Assembly: GCA_030686995.1 (NCBI GenBank)
Contig: CM060709.1
Location: 307,930,857-307,994,856, forward strand
Origin: Artemisia argyi
Taxonomy: Eukaryota > Streptophyta > Magnoliopsida > Asterales > Asteraceae
Reading direction: 5' to 3'
Length of the DNA stretch: 64,000 nt
Below the pieces are notes generated by a model that saw only the letters and a program-made list of their open reading frames with translations, was not told the DNA's origin and ran no database searches. This document shows positions 11,190-22,900 of this stretch, piece by piece (within the stretch, counting starts at the first letter, position 1; each line of letters starts with the position of its first letter). A program made the translations under genes and the position numbers.

Positions 11190-11519
11190 CTACTGCAGTT
11201 AACATTTTGTAATCGGTTAACATGTACCACAAATGTAGAGTTACGAATTGATTTTGCTTATTATTGTATATTTCCTTTTAATAGGCAATGATAAATATGC
11301 ATCTGTGTGCCTACTTGATGTAACAAATTATTTGTACTTGGAAATTTCGCCGCATGAATTTCCAGTTCATAGTTGGATACGCAAATTGTATAGGTTATTT
11401 CTTTTGCCCACACAATCCTATAAAAACAAATACACAAAACATAAGAAAAAACATTCCAACAACGTAACAGCAAAACTATGAGAAAAAAACGTGTACAAAG
11501 TATATCGGACCAACACACT

Positions 11520-11549
11520 CCCGCGGCAACGCGCGGGTTACCCAGCTCG
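11520..11549 (+). other. Helitron-type 3' terminus B
   Basis: GC hairpin CCCGCG-GCAACG-CGCGGG-like at 11520-11537, then TTACCCAGCTCG. It is identical to terminus A at 7489-7518. Confidence 0.65.
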
Positions 11550-11796
11550 TTTACTTACATATTTGATGCCACACGTGGGTAACTTGAGCACAAATCTAAA
11601 AAAAATAAAAGAAAAAACTTTGTTAGTATGTGAGAGAGAAAAAGGATAAAAGAAATGTGAGTTTTGAGAAAAAAATTAGCAATGAATGAAGAGGTAATAA
11701 GGAAAAGGTTAAACAATAGCTAACTATTACATGTGTCTTCCTTTAGAGGTTACACAGTAAATAGAGAGGTTTGGTTTATAATATGGGAATGTTTAA

Positions 11797-11960
11797 CCAA
11801 TGCCCTAAGGACATTGGATAAGACTTGTCTTTTAGTGCCAATTAATGTGGGTTTATGTTACTTTATGAATAAAAAATATTTTTTTGTGTCTTTTTTATGT
11901 TCTTTGAGTGGGGTACTTGCACTAAAAGACAAGTCTTATCCAATGCCCTTAGGGCATTGG
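11797..11960. mobile_element. MITE with 40-bp inverted repeats
   Basis: CCAATGCCCTAAGG..ATTGGATAAGACTTGTCTTT at the left is matched by its inverse at the right, which ends TTAGGGCATTGG. Each terminus is itself a small hairpin (CCAATGCCCT/AGGGCATTGG). The 164-bp AT-rich body has no coding potential. Confidence 0.65.
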
Positions 11961-12239
11961 TGGAATTTAATTGAGGTTTTGGATTTATTTTATTTGGAAT
12001 TGGGATGGTGAAAGTAAGAGTTGAGATCCATGAATAATCCATACATGCCATAGAATCTATCAACCAATTATAGCCACCCATTTATACTTTCCATATTTTT
12101 TTTCAAAACAACATATCTTGCAAACGGTAAATCTTCAAGCTACAAAAAAATACTATCGCGACGAGAATTAAATGATCTTTCTATAGATATGTATTGTTAT
12201 ATACTTTCGATGATTTTTTTTTTAATTTTCACCCGGAAA

Positions 12240-12450
12240 GAATCATATATGATTCGTAAAAATCATATATGATTCGTAAAAAATCATATATGATTCGATT
12301 CTTACGAATCATATTCGATTCTTACGAATCATATATGATTCTTACGAATCATATATGATTTCTTAAGAAACATATATGATTAGTAAGAATCATATATGAT
12401 TTGTTAAAATCGAATCATATATGATTCTTACGAATGATATACGATTTTTC
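12240..12450. repeat. Palindromic satellite S1 (AATCATATATGATTCGTA units)
   Basis: Short units built on the perfect palindrome AATCATATATGATT, separated by CGTA or CTTACG, are repeated about ten times. The array is self-complementary at the scale of each unit and of the whole array. Confidence 0.85.
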
Positions 12451-13019
12451 TGGGTGAAAATAAAAATTTCATAAAAAAAAAAAGTTGGTCGAAAGTATAC
12501 ATAACAATGCATGTCTATAGAAAGATAATTTAATTCTCGTCGCGATGGTATTTTTTTGTAGCTTGACGATTTACGGTTTGCGAAATATTTAAGTTTTTTT
12601 TTTTAAAAAAAGTGGAAGTTTATTATTTTATTTTAATAAAAAAAATGAGTTGCTAAGATTGATTGATGGGTTCTATGATAAAATTTGGATCTATAAATAA
12701 CTTTTGGGTACGTATTAGACTACTTGTGACAAACAAAGAAAACTGATTAATTCCATTGGCAATTGCTTTCACCCCAAAAGTTTTTTATAGATCCAACTTT
12801 TACCATATAACCCATCAATCAATCTTAACCACTCATTTTTTTATTAAAATAAAATAATAAACTTCCATTTTTTTTTAAAACATAAATATTTCGCAAACTG
12901 TAAATCGTCAAGCTACAAAAAAAAAATACCATCGCGACGAGAATTAAATTATCTTTCTATAGACATGCATTGTTGTATACTTTCGACGAATTTTTTTTTC
13001 GATGATTTTTTTTTCACCC

Positions 13020-13195
13020 AGAAAAATCATATATGATTCGTAAGAATCATATATGATTCGATTTTAACAAATCATATATGATTCTTACGAATCATATATG
13101 ATTCGTAAGAATCGAATATGATTCGTAAGAATCGAATCATATATGATTTTTTACGAATCATATATGATTTTTACGAATCATATATGATTCTTTCC
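13020..13195. repeat. Palindromic satellite S2, mirror of S1
   Basis: The same AATCATATATGATT units as in S1, in the second half of the foldback structure. Confidence 0.85.
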
Positions 13196-13429
13196 GGCCG
13201 AAAATTAAAAAAAAAAATATTCGTCGAAAGTATATAACAATGCATATCTATAGAAAGATCATTTAATTCTCGTCGCGATGGTATTTTTTTGTAGCTTGAA
13301 GATTTACCGTTTGCAAGATATGTTGTTTTGAAAAAAAAAATGTGGAAAATATAAATGGGTGGCTATGATTGGTTGATAAGTTCTATGGCATGTAAGAGTT
13401 ATTCATGGATATCAACTCTTGGAGTTATT

Positions 13430-14081
13430 GTATGACTCATTGGAGATGATTAAGTAATAATCTGTCGGATTTGACTCTGTCTCCATATCAGTTTGGTTCG
13501 ATTTAGTTTATTGCATTGGTTTCGCATCTGTCTGAATCCACATGTGGTTCTGCATCTTGTTTCGCCTGGTTTGATCTGAATCTATTTGTCTGCCTGAATC
13601 TGTCTGTTTACATTTGCCTGTCTGAATCTGCATGAGGTTCTGAATCTGGTTTCACACGTGGTTCTGCATTTGGTTCCGCTTGGTTTTGTCCGAATATGAA
13701 TATGAATTTGAATCTGAATCTGCTCTCGTTCATCTCCGTACTTATGTTGCTCTGTGCTCTGCACCTGTACTTTGTTCTTTTCGATTGTATCGGACTGAGA
13801 CTCCGTCTAGCACCGAGTTGCACTCTGGGATACTCCATGTTTCGTTTGTTTTTAGCTTTTGTTTATTTTTTGTTTGTCATACTCTCAATGTTTTCCGCTG
13901 CAACATTGCGAGTTTGAGAGGAGGTGTTAGTTAATAAGGCCTATAGGCCCGACTCACTTGGTCGGCCCGTTTAGTTTTTAGGGTTTAAATTTGTCTTTTC
14001 TATTTAATGTCTTTGTATTTTAACATTATAGTTGAATTTGAATAATATAGTTTTTCAGTATTCCCTCTTTTGATTTCTACA
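13430..14081 (+). mobile_element. 3' end of a degenerate short-LTR copia element
   Basis: A purine tract (GAGAGGAGG) at 13916-13924 is followed by TGTTAG at 13925 and a 157-bp stretch ending TTTCTACA at 14081, as in a short copia LTR with TG..CA ends. The 500 bp before it repeats CTGAATCTG-type phrases and shows no coding match. There is no second LTR copy in the window. Confidence 0.35.
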
Positions 14082-15125
14082 GAGTGGAGTCGGTAGTAGC
14101 TAAAGGAACATAAGGTCCTTTAACAACACGTTGTAGAATCATCATTTTCTTCCGAGATGCATAAGCATCCTTCTCTTCCAATTTCCTACATCTAGTTTGG
14201 GAGTAGTGGCGACATAACCACTACTCTGTGAAAATAGCCATTGTGGTAGGTTAGGTACCATTTTTGGATCTTGATTTGAAAATGTTTTAGAGAAATTTAT
14301 GTAGAGAGAAAAAAGTTATAAATCAAAGTGCTCTGATCGTAATTGTTGTTCCTTATTTTGTTAACAAAACAGGAAATATAACAAACAGTGTCAACTAATA
14401 CATGATTTTCTTTGAGAACGATATTTCAAGTGTTTTGTGGACTATACAATTAATTAAAAGACAATAAGCTATCTCAAACAAACACAAACCAAAGTTAGTT
14501 TGTAAGTGAACTTTAAACGTGCGTGATTGCAGTACCATTAGTTGAGTTGTCGAGAGTAAATGTCTATTATCTATCTATATATACTATATAGGTATTCTTT
14601 ATTGCCGTGTCAGGCATGACCCATATAGTATATATACATCTCGACAAAAGTGAGAAGAAACCACAATCACATATTTCGAACACATCTAAAAAATAGATAC
14701 ATCTCTCTTTAAAATTCTATCTATTAAAATGTATGGTTAAAAATCATTTTTTTTCACCGGAACCCTAACTCTTTAAATATTATATTATGACACTTTCAAA
14801 AAAAAAAAAAAAATAATAATAAATAAATAAATAAAAACTCATTTGAGGTTAATAGTAATGCAAATTAACCTCTAAACCAATAAAAATTTGAGTTAATTTC
14901 ATAAATCGTCCTTGTGGTTTGTTGGGTTTAACGGAATTGGTCCCTTGCAAGAATTTTTAACGGGTCCTCTCCTTGTGGTTTTGACCCGTATCGGGTTGTG
15001 TCCCTTGACCAATATTTCGTTAGTTTGACCGTTAAACTAACAGGAAATGACATATATACCATTAAAGGTAACATCCCTGTGGTTTGTGGGTTATAACAAA
15101 CTTAGTCCCTAATATTTTTTAGTAC

Positions 15126-16205
15126 GTTCTCATTCGTTTTCATACGTATATATCCGTTTTGTCCTTTTTTTTTTTACGTTTCCGTCCGTTTTTTTACGTT
15201 TTCGTTGTTTTTCTTACGTTTTCATATGTTTTCGTACGCTTTTATACGTATTCGTCTGTTTTTATACGTTTTCATCCATATTTATACGTTTTCATTCATT
15301 TTAATAGGTTTTTATTCATTTTCGCCCGCTTTTTTTCATATGTTTTTATATGTTTTCTTCCGTTTTATATGTTTTCATCCGTTTTTATTCGTTTTCGTCC
15401 GTTTTTATACGTTTTCATTTGTTTTCATCCATTTTTTTACGTTTTCCTCCGTTTTTCTTACGTTTTCGTCCATTTTTATACGCTTTCATCCATTTTTATA
15501 CGGTTTCTTCCATTTTTATATGTTTTTATAGATTTATTCATTTTCCTCCGTTTTTATACGTTTTCATCCGTTTTTTATTCATTTACGTCCATTTTTATAC
15601 GTTTTCGTCCATTTTCTTATGTTTACGTGTGTTTATATATGTTTTTTATGTTTTCATATGTTTTTATATATTTTCATCCGTTTTATATGTTTTCGTCCAT
15701 TTTTATACGTTTTCGAGCATATAAAAACGTAAGAAAAATGGATGAAAACGTACAAAAACGGAGGAAAACGAATGAAAACCTATATAAACGGACAAATGCG
15801 TATCAAAACGAATGAAAATGTATAAAAACTGACAAAAACGTATAAAACGGACGAATACGTATAAAAACGGAGGAAAACGAATAAAAACCTATAAATACGG
15901 TAAAAAACGTATAATAATGGACGAAAACGTATAAAAATAGATGGAAACGTAAGAAAAACGAACGAAAACGTAAAAAAAACGGACATAAACGTATAAAAAC
16001 GGAGAAAAACGAATAAAAACCTATAAAAATGGACGAAAACGTATAAAAATGTAACATAAACGGACGAAAACGTAAAAAACAGACGAAAACGTATAAAAAC
16101 GAAGGAAAACGAATAAAAACCTGCAAAAACGGACAAAAACTTATAAAAACGGATAAACTGTATAAAACGGACGAAAATGTATAAAACGGATGAAAACATA
16201 AAAAA
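15126..16205. repeat. 1.1-kb palindromic satellite (about 20-bp unit)
   Basis: Units of the type TTTTATACGTTTTCATCCG fill 15126-15718 and then appear as reverse complements (AAAACGTATAAAAACGG) to about 16205. The turn is near 15718-15724, so a hairpin with arms of about 0.5 kb is possible. The unit also occurs once or twice next to the right TIR (19708-19728), which suggests that the array grew from the inner edge of the TIR. Long Phe/Tyr-rich frames across it are by-products of the repeat. Confidence 0.85.
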
Positions 16206-19194
16206 TGAATATATAACTGATTGGCTCCAAACGGTCAACCTAATTGACCAGGTGATGGTCAACCAAGTCAAACGTCTAAAACCAATGCTCCGCGGAAGTA
16301 TAAGGTTTCCCCGGGTCGTATGTCCCGACGAGGTGTGGATGGTATTAAAACGGTTATTTGATCGGGTGAATTTGGACAGGAAAGGGTTTAAAGTGAGTTG
16401 TGATGATTATACTAAGGAAATACGAATGAGAACGATGTAAACAAACTATATTAACAATAACGCGAAACCTAATTAACCTAAAACGTAAACTAAAAAAACT
16501 TAAAATCAGAAATTGCTTATACGTAAGCAGAAAAATAAGCCAAATGGCTTAAATAGAAGCTATCACTTTATTTATGTTTTTGGTTTTTCTTAATTTAACA
16601 AACTACTTTTAATAACGTAACCTAAAATTTAAAAAAAACATGAAAGTTATTTAAATAAAACGCGAGTTAAACTTAAAATAAACGCGAGTGCGCGAAATAA
16701 AAAGTGAATTTTGAGCTACGCTAACCCTACGGACGTGAAAATTATATTTTTACAATCCTAATGATAAAAGAAAATTTTTAGAAAAAGAAAAATAATTTTT
16801 ACACTATTTAATTAATTATTATTAATTAATTACTAATTATTAATTATTTAAATTATACTAAATTATAACTAATTATGAAATTTAACTAGAAAAATGAAAA
16901 TTAAATTTAGAAAAATCTAAAATATTATAAAACTAATTTTAAAACAGAAAATCTATTTTTAAGACTTTTTAAATAATTATTACTAATTAAAAACTAATTA
17001 TTAACTATTTAATAATTCAAATAAAATTCAAATTTAAATGAGAAAAATACAAAATTAATTTCTAAAATTCTGAATTAACTAAAAACTATTTTCTAAAATA
17101 TTTTTGGATTTTTATAGGCTTTTTCTGATTTTCTGGAATTTTCTGGTAATTAAAAAAGTATTAAAAATTGATTAAAAATGAAAATTAAATAAGAAAAATA
17201 GCAAATAAGGTCAGAAAAATATGAAAAATTCTGGAAAATTCTAAAATATTAATCTAAACTTAGGAAAAATAAATTGAACTAAAATGGGAATCGAAATAAG
17301 CTGTAAAACCTAATAAGCAGTTTGGAATAAGCAAAATAATAAGCACTTGTAATCCAATGAACACCAAAAGCTTACAGAAGGTTCTGGAAACTTATCTAAG
17401 CTCAATGAAACTTGAAATGTACTGATTAGATCACAGAATAAGCAGATGGTCTCAAAAGTGATAGGAATAAGCACTTAGGATAAGCAATTCTAAACCAATA
17501 AGCACAAAACTCTAAAGATAGATGCAACTTACTTAAATAAGCACTAAACAACTTAATATGATCAAGTAAGCACAATATCTAAGCTGAAAAGCCTTATGGT
17601 AGTTGAGACTATATGACAGTTTTGAATGCTCAAACACCCTACTTGCAGCTTATTTTTAAGCCTGCTAATAAGCTGATTAGTGTAATCTAAAGGTATATTA
17701 TGAAATCCTATACTACAAGCTAGCTAGAAACACTAAAAGCCCTAAATCTAAAAGCCAATTGCTACCCTCAATTAAGCCTAGATCAGCAGCTGTGAACCTG
17801 CAGGGCTGCTAGATTTTGACTTTTTAGGAGCACTTTAAGGTTGACTAAATCCAATTTTGAATGCTTAAATCTACTTCTAAATGCTATGATAAGCTAGTAT
17901 AAACCTAGATTAAGCTACTCTAGACTAATATGCAACTACTTGTTTTAATGCTATTAACTAAAATTCCTCAAATCTTAACAGTAAGCTGATTTTTAAACCT
18001 ATTTTGACTATTAATGTGAACTAACCACTGTTTTTATGCAGTCTAGAACTTATCTAAACCTAATAGAAGCTAATGGTGCAGAGCTTTACTACAAATGAAC
18101 ACTCACAGTACCTAGAACTAATCAATCCAAACACCCCTACAAACTATGGCTAACACTATGAACTGATGCTACAAGCCCCAAACCTACAAAACAAAGATCA
18201 AACTGGCTATAATAACACTAATAGAAGCTCAATCAACAATCAATAACAAATGAAAAGGACATAAACACAGAATCATAGAATTGCACTTAAACACTATGAA
18301 ACTTTAAAGTAAAACTGAAATGAAATTTAGACCTTACTGATTCAATACCTTAATTAGCATAACCAAAGCTGTCTCAATATAACATAACATAACCAGAATT
18401 CATCATCCAAATACCCAGAATTATCATATGAAATTTTCTTTTGACTTTCATTGACTTTATGAAATTGAAACTAATTTAACAAGAATAAACTCACAGCAAG
18501 CTGTCACAGGCTTATGTGAGCTTATTTAACAGGAAAGAAAAGCTTTTGAAGATTAAGTAACAACTGAATCAAATCACTGTATTAAACTTGAACTTTGATT
18601 AACCTTGAAAGTGAATTACATAACTGAAATTGAAATTGCAAGTTAAACTAAAAATGCTTAAAACTACAAGGAAATTAGAAAGTCAAAATCTTTCTAAATG
18701 CTTGAAAGATTGGACAGTTACAACAATGAGAAAAGTTTCTCATTTATACTAAGGTGCTAGGGTTTGTCTTTTCTTGTCCTCTTGCTGTGTTTCTTGGGAT
18801 TAAATCCCAGCTGTCCATTTTGCTCTTGCTTCATCTATGCCATCCATCTCAACTTTTGTACCCTGTGATTGATGTGGATTGTAAACGTGGGGGGACAAAG
18901 AGGTGAAATATCAAAGGGGTTGACTTTGTGGAGGTAGTGGAGTAGGGTGGCTAGTGGGAGAGGAGGAGGGGACAAAGCTGTTGGGAGTTGCAGGGTTGTG
19001 TTTGGTTATGGCGGCAAAAGGGAAGGTGGGGATGGTGTTGACCCTGGGTTTTGACTGGTATTAAATAAAAAACGGGGAAAGTAATATTATTAGGAGTGGA
19101 TTGGGCTTGTTGTGTGGGCTGGGGGTTTGTAACTTGGGTTGGGAAAATGGTTGGGCTGGTTTGTTTGGTTTTGGTATAAAAAACACAAAGGGTC

Positions 19195-19545
19195 CGTATG
19201 TTGTATAACCTTTAATCACAAGGACCACTTTTGTAATTTGGTGATTTTTCAAGGACCAAATTTGCCACCTTTCAATAGTAAACCCAGGGACCAATCTTGC
19301 CACATTACAATAATTCAAGGACCACAAAAGTTATTTTTCACTTTTAAAATTTCCAGGGACTGATTTCGTCAATTTCCCAAACTGCAGGGACTAAAAGTGT
19401 AAATTTTCCAAAGTTTTTACCTAAGGACAATTTTTGATAAATTTTGATTTCTAAATGCCTTAGGTTGACTTTCCTTTCAAAACAAATGCGTAGGGACTAG
19501 TTTTGTAAATTTTTGAAAGTCGGGGGACTAAAACTGCCAATTGTG
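19195..19545. repeat. Degenerate 35-40-bp repeats (AGGGACNAA phrase)
   Basis: Phrases such as CAAGGACCACTTTTGTAA, CCAGGGACCAATCTTGCC and TAGGGACTAGTTTTGTAA return every 35-40 bp, eight or more times. They resemble the inner TIR text, as if subterminal repeats of the Mutator-like element. Confidence 0.55.
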
Positions 19546-19956
19546 TAAACTTTGCTTGTTTTTCATTGTTTTTGCTCATTTTGCATCTGAAACGTATAAA
19601 ATACAATCCCTGGGATATTTTTAAGTATTTTGATGCATTTCTGAGCGTTTTCGGATGTTTTGGCAGTTTAAATACGATAAAAATGATGAGTGTTTGAGCA
19701 CTCATCAATAACGTATGAAAACGTAAAAAAAATTAGGGACTAAATTCGATATACCCCACAAACCACAGGGACCTTACTTTTAAGGGTATATATGTCATTT
19801 CCTGTTAGTTTAACGGTCAAACTAATGGAAATATTGGTCAATGGACCAAACCCGATACGGGTCAAAACAACAAGGAGAGGATTCGTTAAATATTTTTGCG
19901 AGGGACCAATTCTGTTAAACCCGACAAACAATAGGGACGATTTATGAAATTAATTC

Positions 19957-22900
19957 TAAAATTTTTGATTTTAACACCCGTGATTTTGAAAATCCATCTC
20001 CATAAGTTTAATAATAATGCAAAATAACCCTTTAACTTTAAATTTAACACTTATAATCTACTAACTATGTAAAGCAGGCTTTTGAAATATGATCTCTATC
20101 CCAAAATACCCCTAAAATCGACACCTGTAAATTACCTTTAATCAACGGCTGAGATTGAATTTCACCAAAAAAATTATTTAATGTGCGAGAGTGTTAGGCA
20201 CAAGTGCAAGAAACCATCACTTTTCGTAAAGCTATCCTAAACCCAGAGCCCAAATCCTCTCCTCTGATTCTAAAATCAAAACCCTAATCGCAAAATTAAA
20301 AGCATCCAATGGTTCTTCAAGTATGATACCAGATCCCCGGTCCGTATCACAAAATGATTAATAACATATCCCCAATCCGAAACCGTTCTAAACAAATGAT
20401 TAATAAGTAACCAAAATCAATTGATCATCACCCTTCACAAACACATCCACTGAATAGATTTGTCCAGCTTGAGTTTTTTCGAGTATGATATGTTTTGATT
20501 TTTCAAGTATGATATCCAAGGTATGATATTTTTTTATTTTTCAAGTATGACATGGAATCATGTCTTTTTATATTGCGTGATTGCTTACTAGATTATTTTT
20601 GAAATTATGGATTGAACTTTATAATGGGTGATATGCATATGATCTGTTTGATAAAATTCCTCAACAAAACTTGGTTCTGCTTGGATTAATAAATGCGTTA
20701 TAAAGACATTTCTCTTCATATTGTTTTTAATATTCTTTATCTCTATTAATGGCATAACGTATTATACTTTGTCGTGAATTATCTCCTCCCAAACACTACT
20801 GAATATTCACATTTTATTATTATTTTTGGATGTTGTTAAAGCATTTAGCAATGAATATACTCGCTAAAAATGAATATAAAGAGATGCTTAGACCACTTGG
20901 TAGATATTGATAGAATTTATTGTGTTGGTACATCATCAAAATATTCTCAGTGGAAAATTATATAACTTATATTTGTGTTTTAGGTTACATTGGAAGGTTT
21001 CAAGGTATTTAGTTGTGACCGGCAGATATTTCATATTTATAAAGCTTATGGTGCTCAAGATAGGTGTGTTTAGCATGTGCTATTTACTTTTTTCTCATGT
21101 AAACTATTTGGTTGAACCAATTATAAGATGTCTTTTGCTTTGTTTGCAGATAAGTATCGGGAAATTGTGGAGAGGGTAGTCAGGCTTGGGTAAAAGAGGT
21201 AACTTTTCTAATCGGTATTTGCCCATCACCTTGGGACTTACTAAATGTAGCTATTTAAGTTTTTCATTTGTTAATTTATAAACAAGCTCCATTAGGCCCG
21301 TCATCTTTGTATTTTATTTCAGAGTGAGTTAAAACACCTAAATACTCTTCCGGCCCAACACTGTCACAACCTTTGTTCATATCAGCTAATAATACTTTGG
21401 TTATTGTTACATTAAGTAGGACTTGCTGAATTCAAGGTGTTTGGTATTGTTTTTTAAATATTTCTTTACTTTTTAAAGGGTGTTTGGGACTGTCTTTATA
21501 GCTGGACTCAGGGGTGTTTGGGACTGATTTTTGATAATTAAATAGTTGAGTTTAGCACTGCTTAACAACAAATTCAGGGTGTTTATGACTTTCTTTAATA
21601 GCTAAAATCAAGTGTGTTTAGAACTATCTTAATAGCTATATTGAGGGGTGTTTGAGACTATTATTAAAAGTTGAATTCGGGGGTGTTTGGAATTGTCTTA
21701 AGCTAAATTCGGGGGTGATTGAGAGTGCTTTTCATAGCTGAATTCGGGGGTGTTTGGAATTGTCTTAAGCTAAATTCGGGGGTGATTGAGAGTGCTTTTC
21801 ATAGCTTAACATATTTGATTTTACTATTCTAAAAGCAATTCATTTACAAAAATATGTTGTTTAACTTATCAATCGTTTATCTACTTCTAATGTTTTTGTT
21901 GCTCACTTTTCAAGAATTTATATGAAATTTCCAACATATCGATCATGCTTTGCATTATGAAGTTCACATGCTTTGATGTAAGCGTCTTATATCTCAAATT
22001 ATAACCAATCTCCCATACACAACACCACAAGTCAAATTGGGTTACAAGAATTTACGTTTTTAATTAGATTGTTCTATCCTTTTATGTGTTTTCAATTAAA
22101 TGTAATGAATGTATCTAGGAAGTCACATATTAAATACATGAGACGCCAAGACATTTATCCATTTTTCTAGAAAAGAAATGCTGAAAATCTGGAATATAGA
22201 AGTTAACATATAAAGGGTGAGTTCTCACATGGCATATGCATACATCAATATTAGGAGGTTGTATCGCACTGAAAATAGACTTTTTATGACTTTCATATTT
22301 TTTGGAGATTTGAATTATTTTGCAACTTCTTATATACTTAATTTTTTTATTTGACCCATTTTTCAACTTTTGATTTACATAATATTTTGGTGTTAAAGAG
22401 GTCGAGATTGCAGCATTTGATTCTTGATTGTCCATTTCTTCCGACAGGCACACCCTTTGATGGAGCAAGGGAGCATTAATGAGTAAATCGACCCTCGGCT
22501 GGGAAATTGTATTCTACACATGAGGTTTAGTGCATGATAATCATTTGCTTATCTATGCATTAAGTTAGATTCTCACTTAAGACCCGGCGTGTGACAGGTA
22601 ATTCATTGTTTGTGGTCGTTCTCAGTATCGTTTTCTAACCAGAATGCAAATAAAAATGGGCATCTTTAACTATTGGTTGACCCATATAACGTTAACCAAA
22701 GGTAAAAAACAATGATATGAAAATTGACATGGCTATAACCTTGATCATGTTACACTTTATTTTTCAACATGGACCACAAAAAGTATAACATATATGAACA
22801 CAATTGCTATTGAGGCAGGCCCAACACCACTTAAAATGACCCATACAACACATTATTATTGCTATTGCAGTAGTGATCTTTTATTATTGCAATATGGTAA

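Larger units (their letters stand above)
7516..11549 (+). mobile_element. Non-autonomous Helitron-like element 2 carrying host gene fragments
   Basis: The 5' end TCGTATATACTAAAAGGC starts within the last bases of element 1. The 3' end has the same hairpin and CTCG terminus (11520-11549), followed by T. It has no Rep/helicase ORF. Within 4.03 kb it carries, all in plus orientation, exon pieces of an RBP45/47-type RNA-binding protein, a TauE/SafE transporter, S-adenosylhomocysteine hydrolase and a CDPK-related kinase. Some keep AG acceptor or GT donor signals, which implies capture from genomic DNA and not from cDNA. Such mosaics are known from maize and other plant Helitrons. An AAATTAGGGTTTTCTTAATT block is shared with element 1 (near 2150 and 8255). 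Confidence 0.6.
12005..13415. mobile_element. Foldback structure, two inverted copies with palindromic satellites
   Basis: The arm at 12005-12235 returns inverted at 13196-13415, and the arm at 12470-12715 returns inverted at 12775-13000. All four arms share a core (CAAGCTACAAAAAAATAC and CGCGACGAGAATTAAAT), so the unit is arm, satellite, inverted arm, short spacer, then the mirror image. The 1.4-kb whole can fold on itself at about 12745. No transposase is present. It fits a foldback or MITE-type element that was duplicated in inverse orientation. Confidence 0.6.
14890..19956. mobile_element. Non-autonomous Mutator-like element (5.07 kb) with about 220-bp TIRs
   Basis: The left end GAGTTAATTTCATAAATCGT (14890) is matched in inverse by the right end, whose last base is 19956. 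The inverted match continues for about 220 bp to near 15125 and 19735. Flanking 9-mers TAAAAATTT and TAAAATTTT differ at one base, fitting the 9-bp target duplication of Mutator-like elements. No transposase ORF is seen. The interior is a palindromic satellite, then about 2.9 kb of AT-rich DNA with many AATAAGCAC-like words, then a zone of GGGACTAAA-type repeats. A small ORF at 16177-16440 is unrecognised and starts within the satellite. A hairpin, GATGAGTG..CACTCATC, lies at 19685-19706 beside the right TIR. Confidence 0.6.

Noticed and set aside
12240..13195. CRISPR-like look of the regularly spaced AATCATATATGATT units
   Set aside because: Units are palindromic and directly joined without unique spacers, no cas genes, plant context.
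14565..14640. Helitron-like 5' end TCTATATATACTATATAGG near 14574
   Set aside because: No matching 3' hairpin in a suitable place; the text forms a local inverted repeat instead.
15159..16271. Several long Phe/Tyr/Arg-rich open frames on both strands (up to 218 codons)
   Set aside because: They are translations of the 20-bp palindromic satellite; every frame gives the same low-complexity pattern and none has a family motif.
22130..22468. 112-codon minus-strand frame in the gene-poor stretch
   Set aside because: No recognisable motif, no splice or promoter context; length is within chance for AT-rich DNA.
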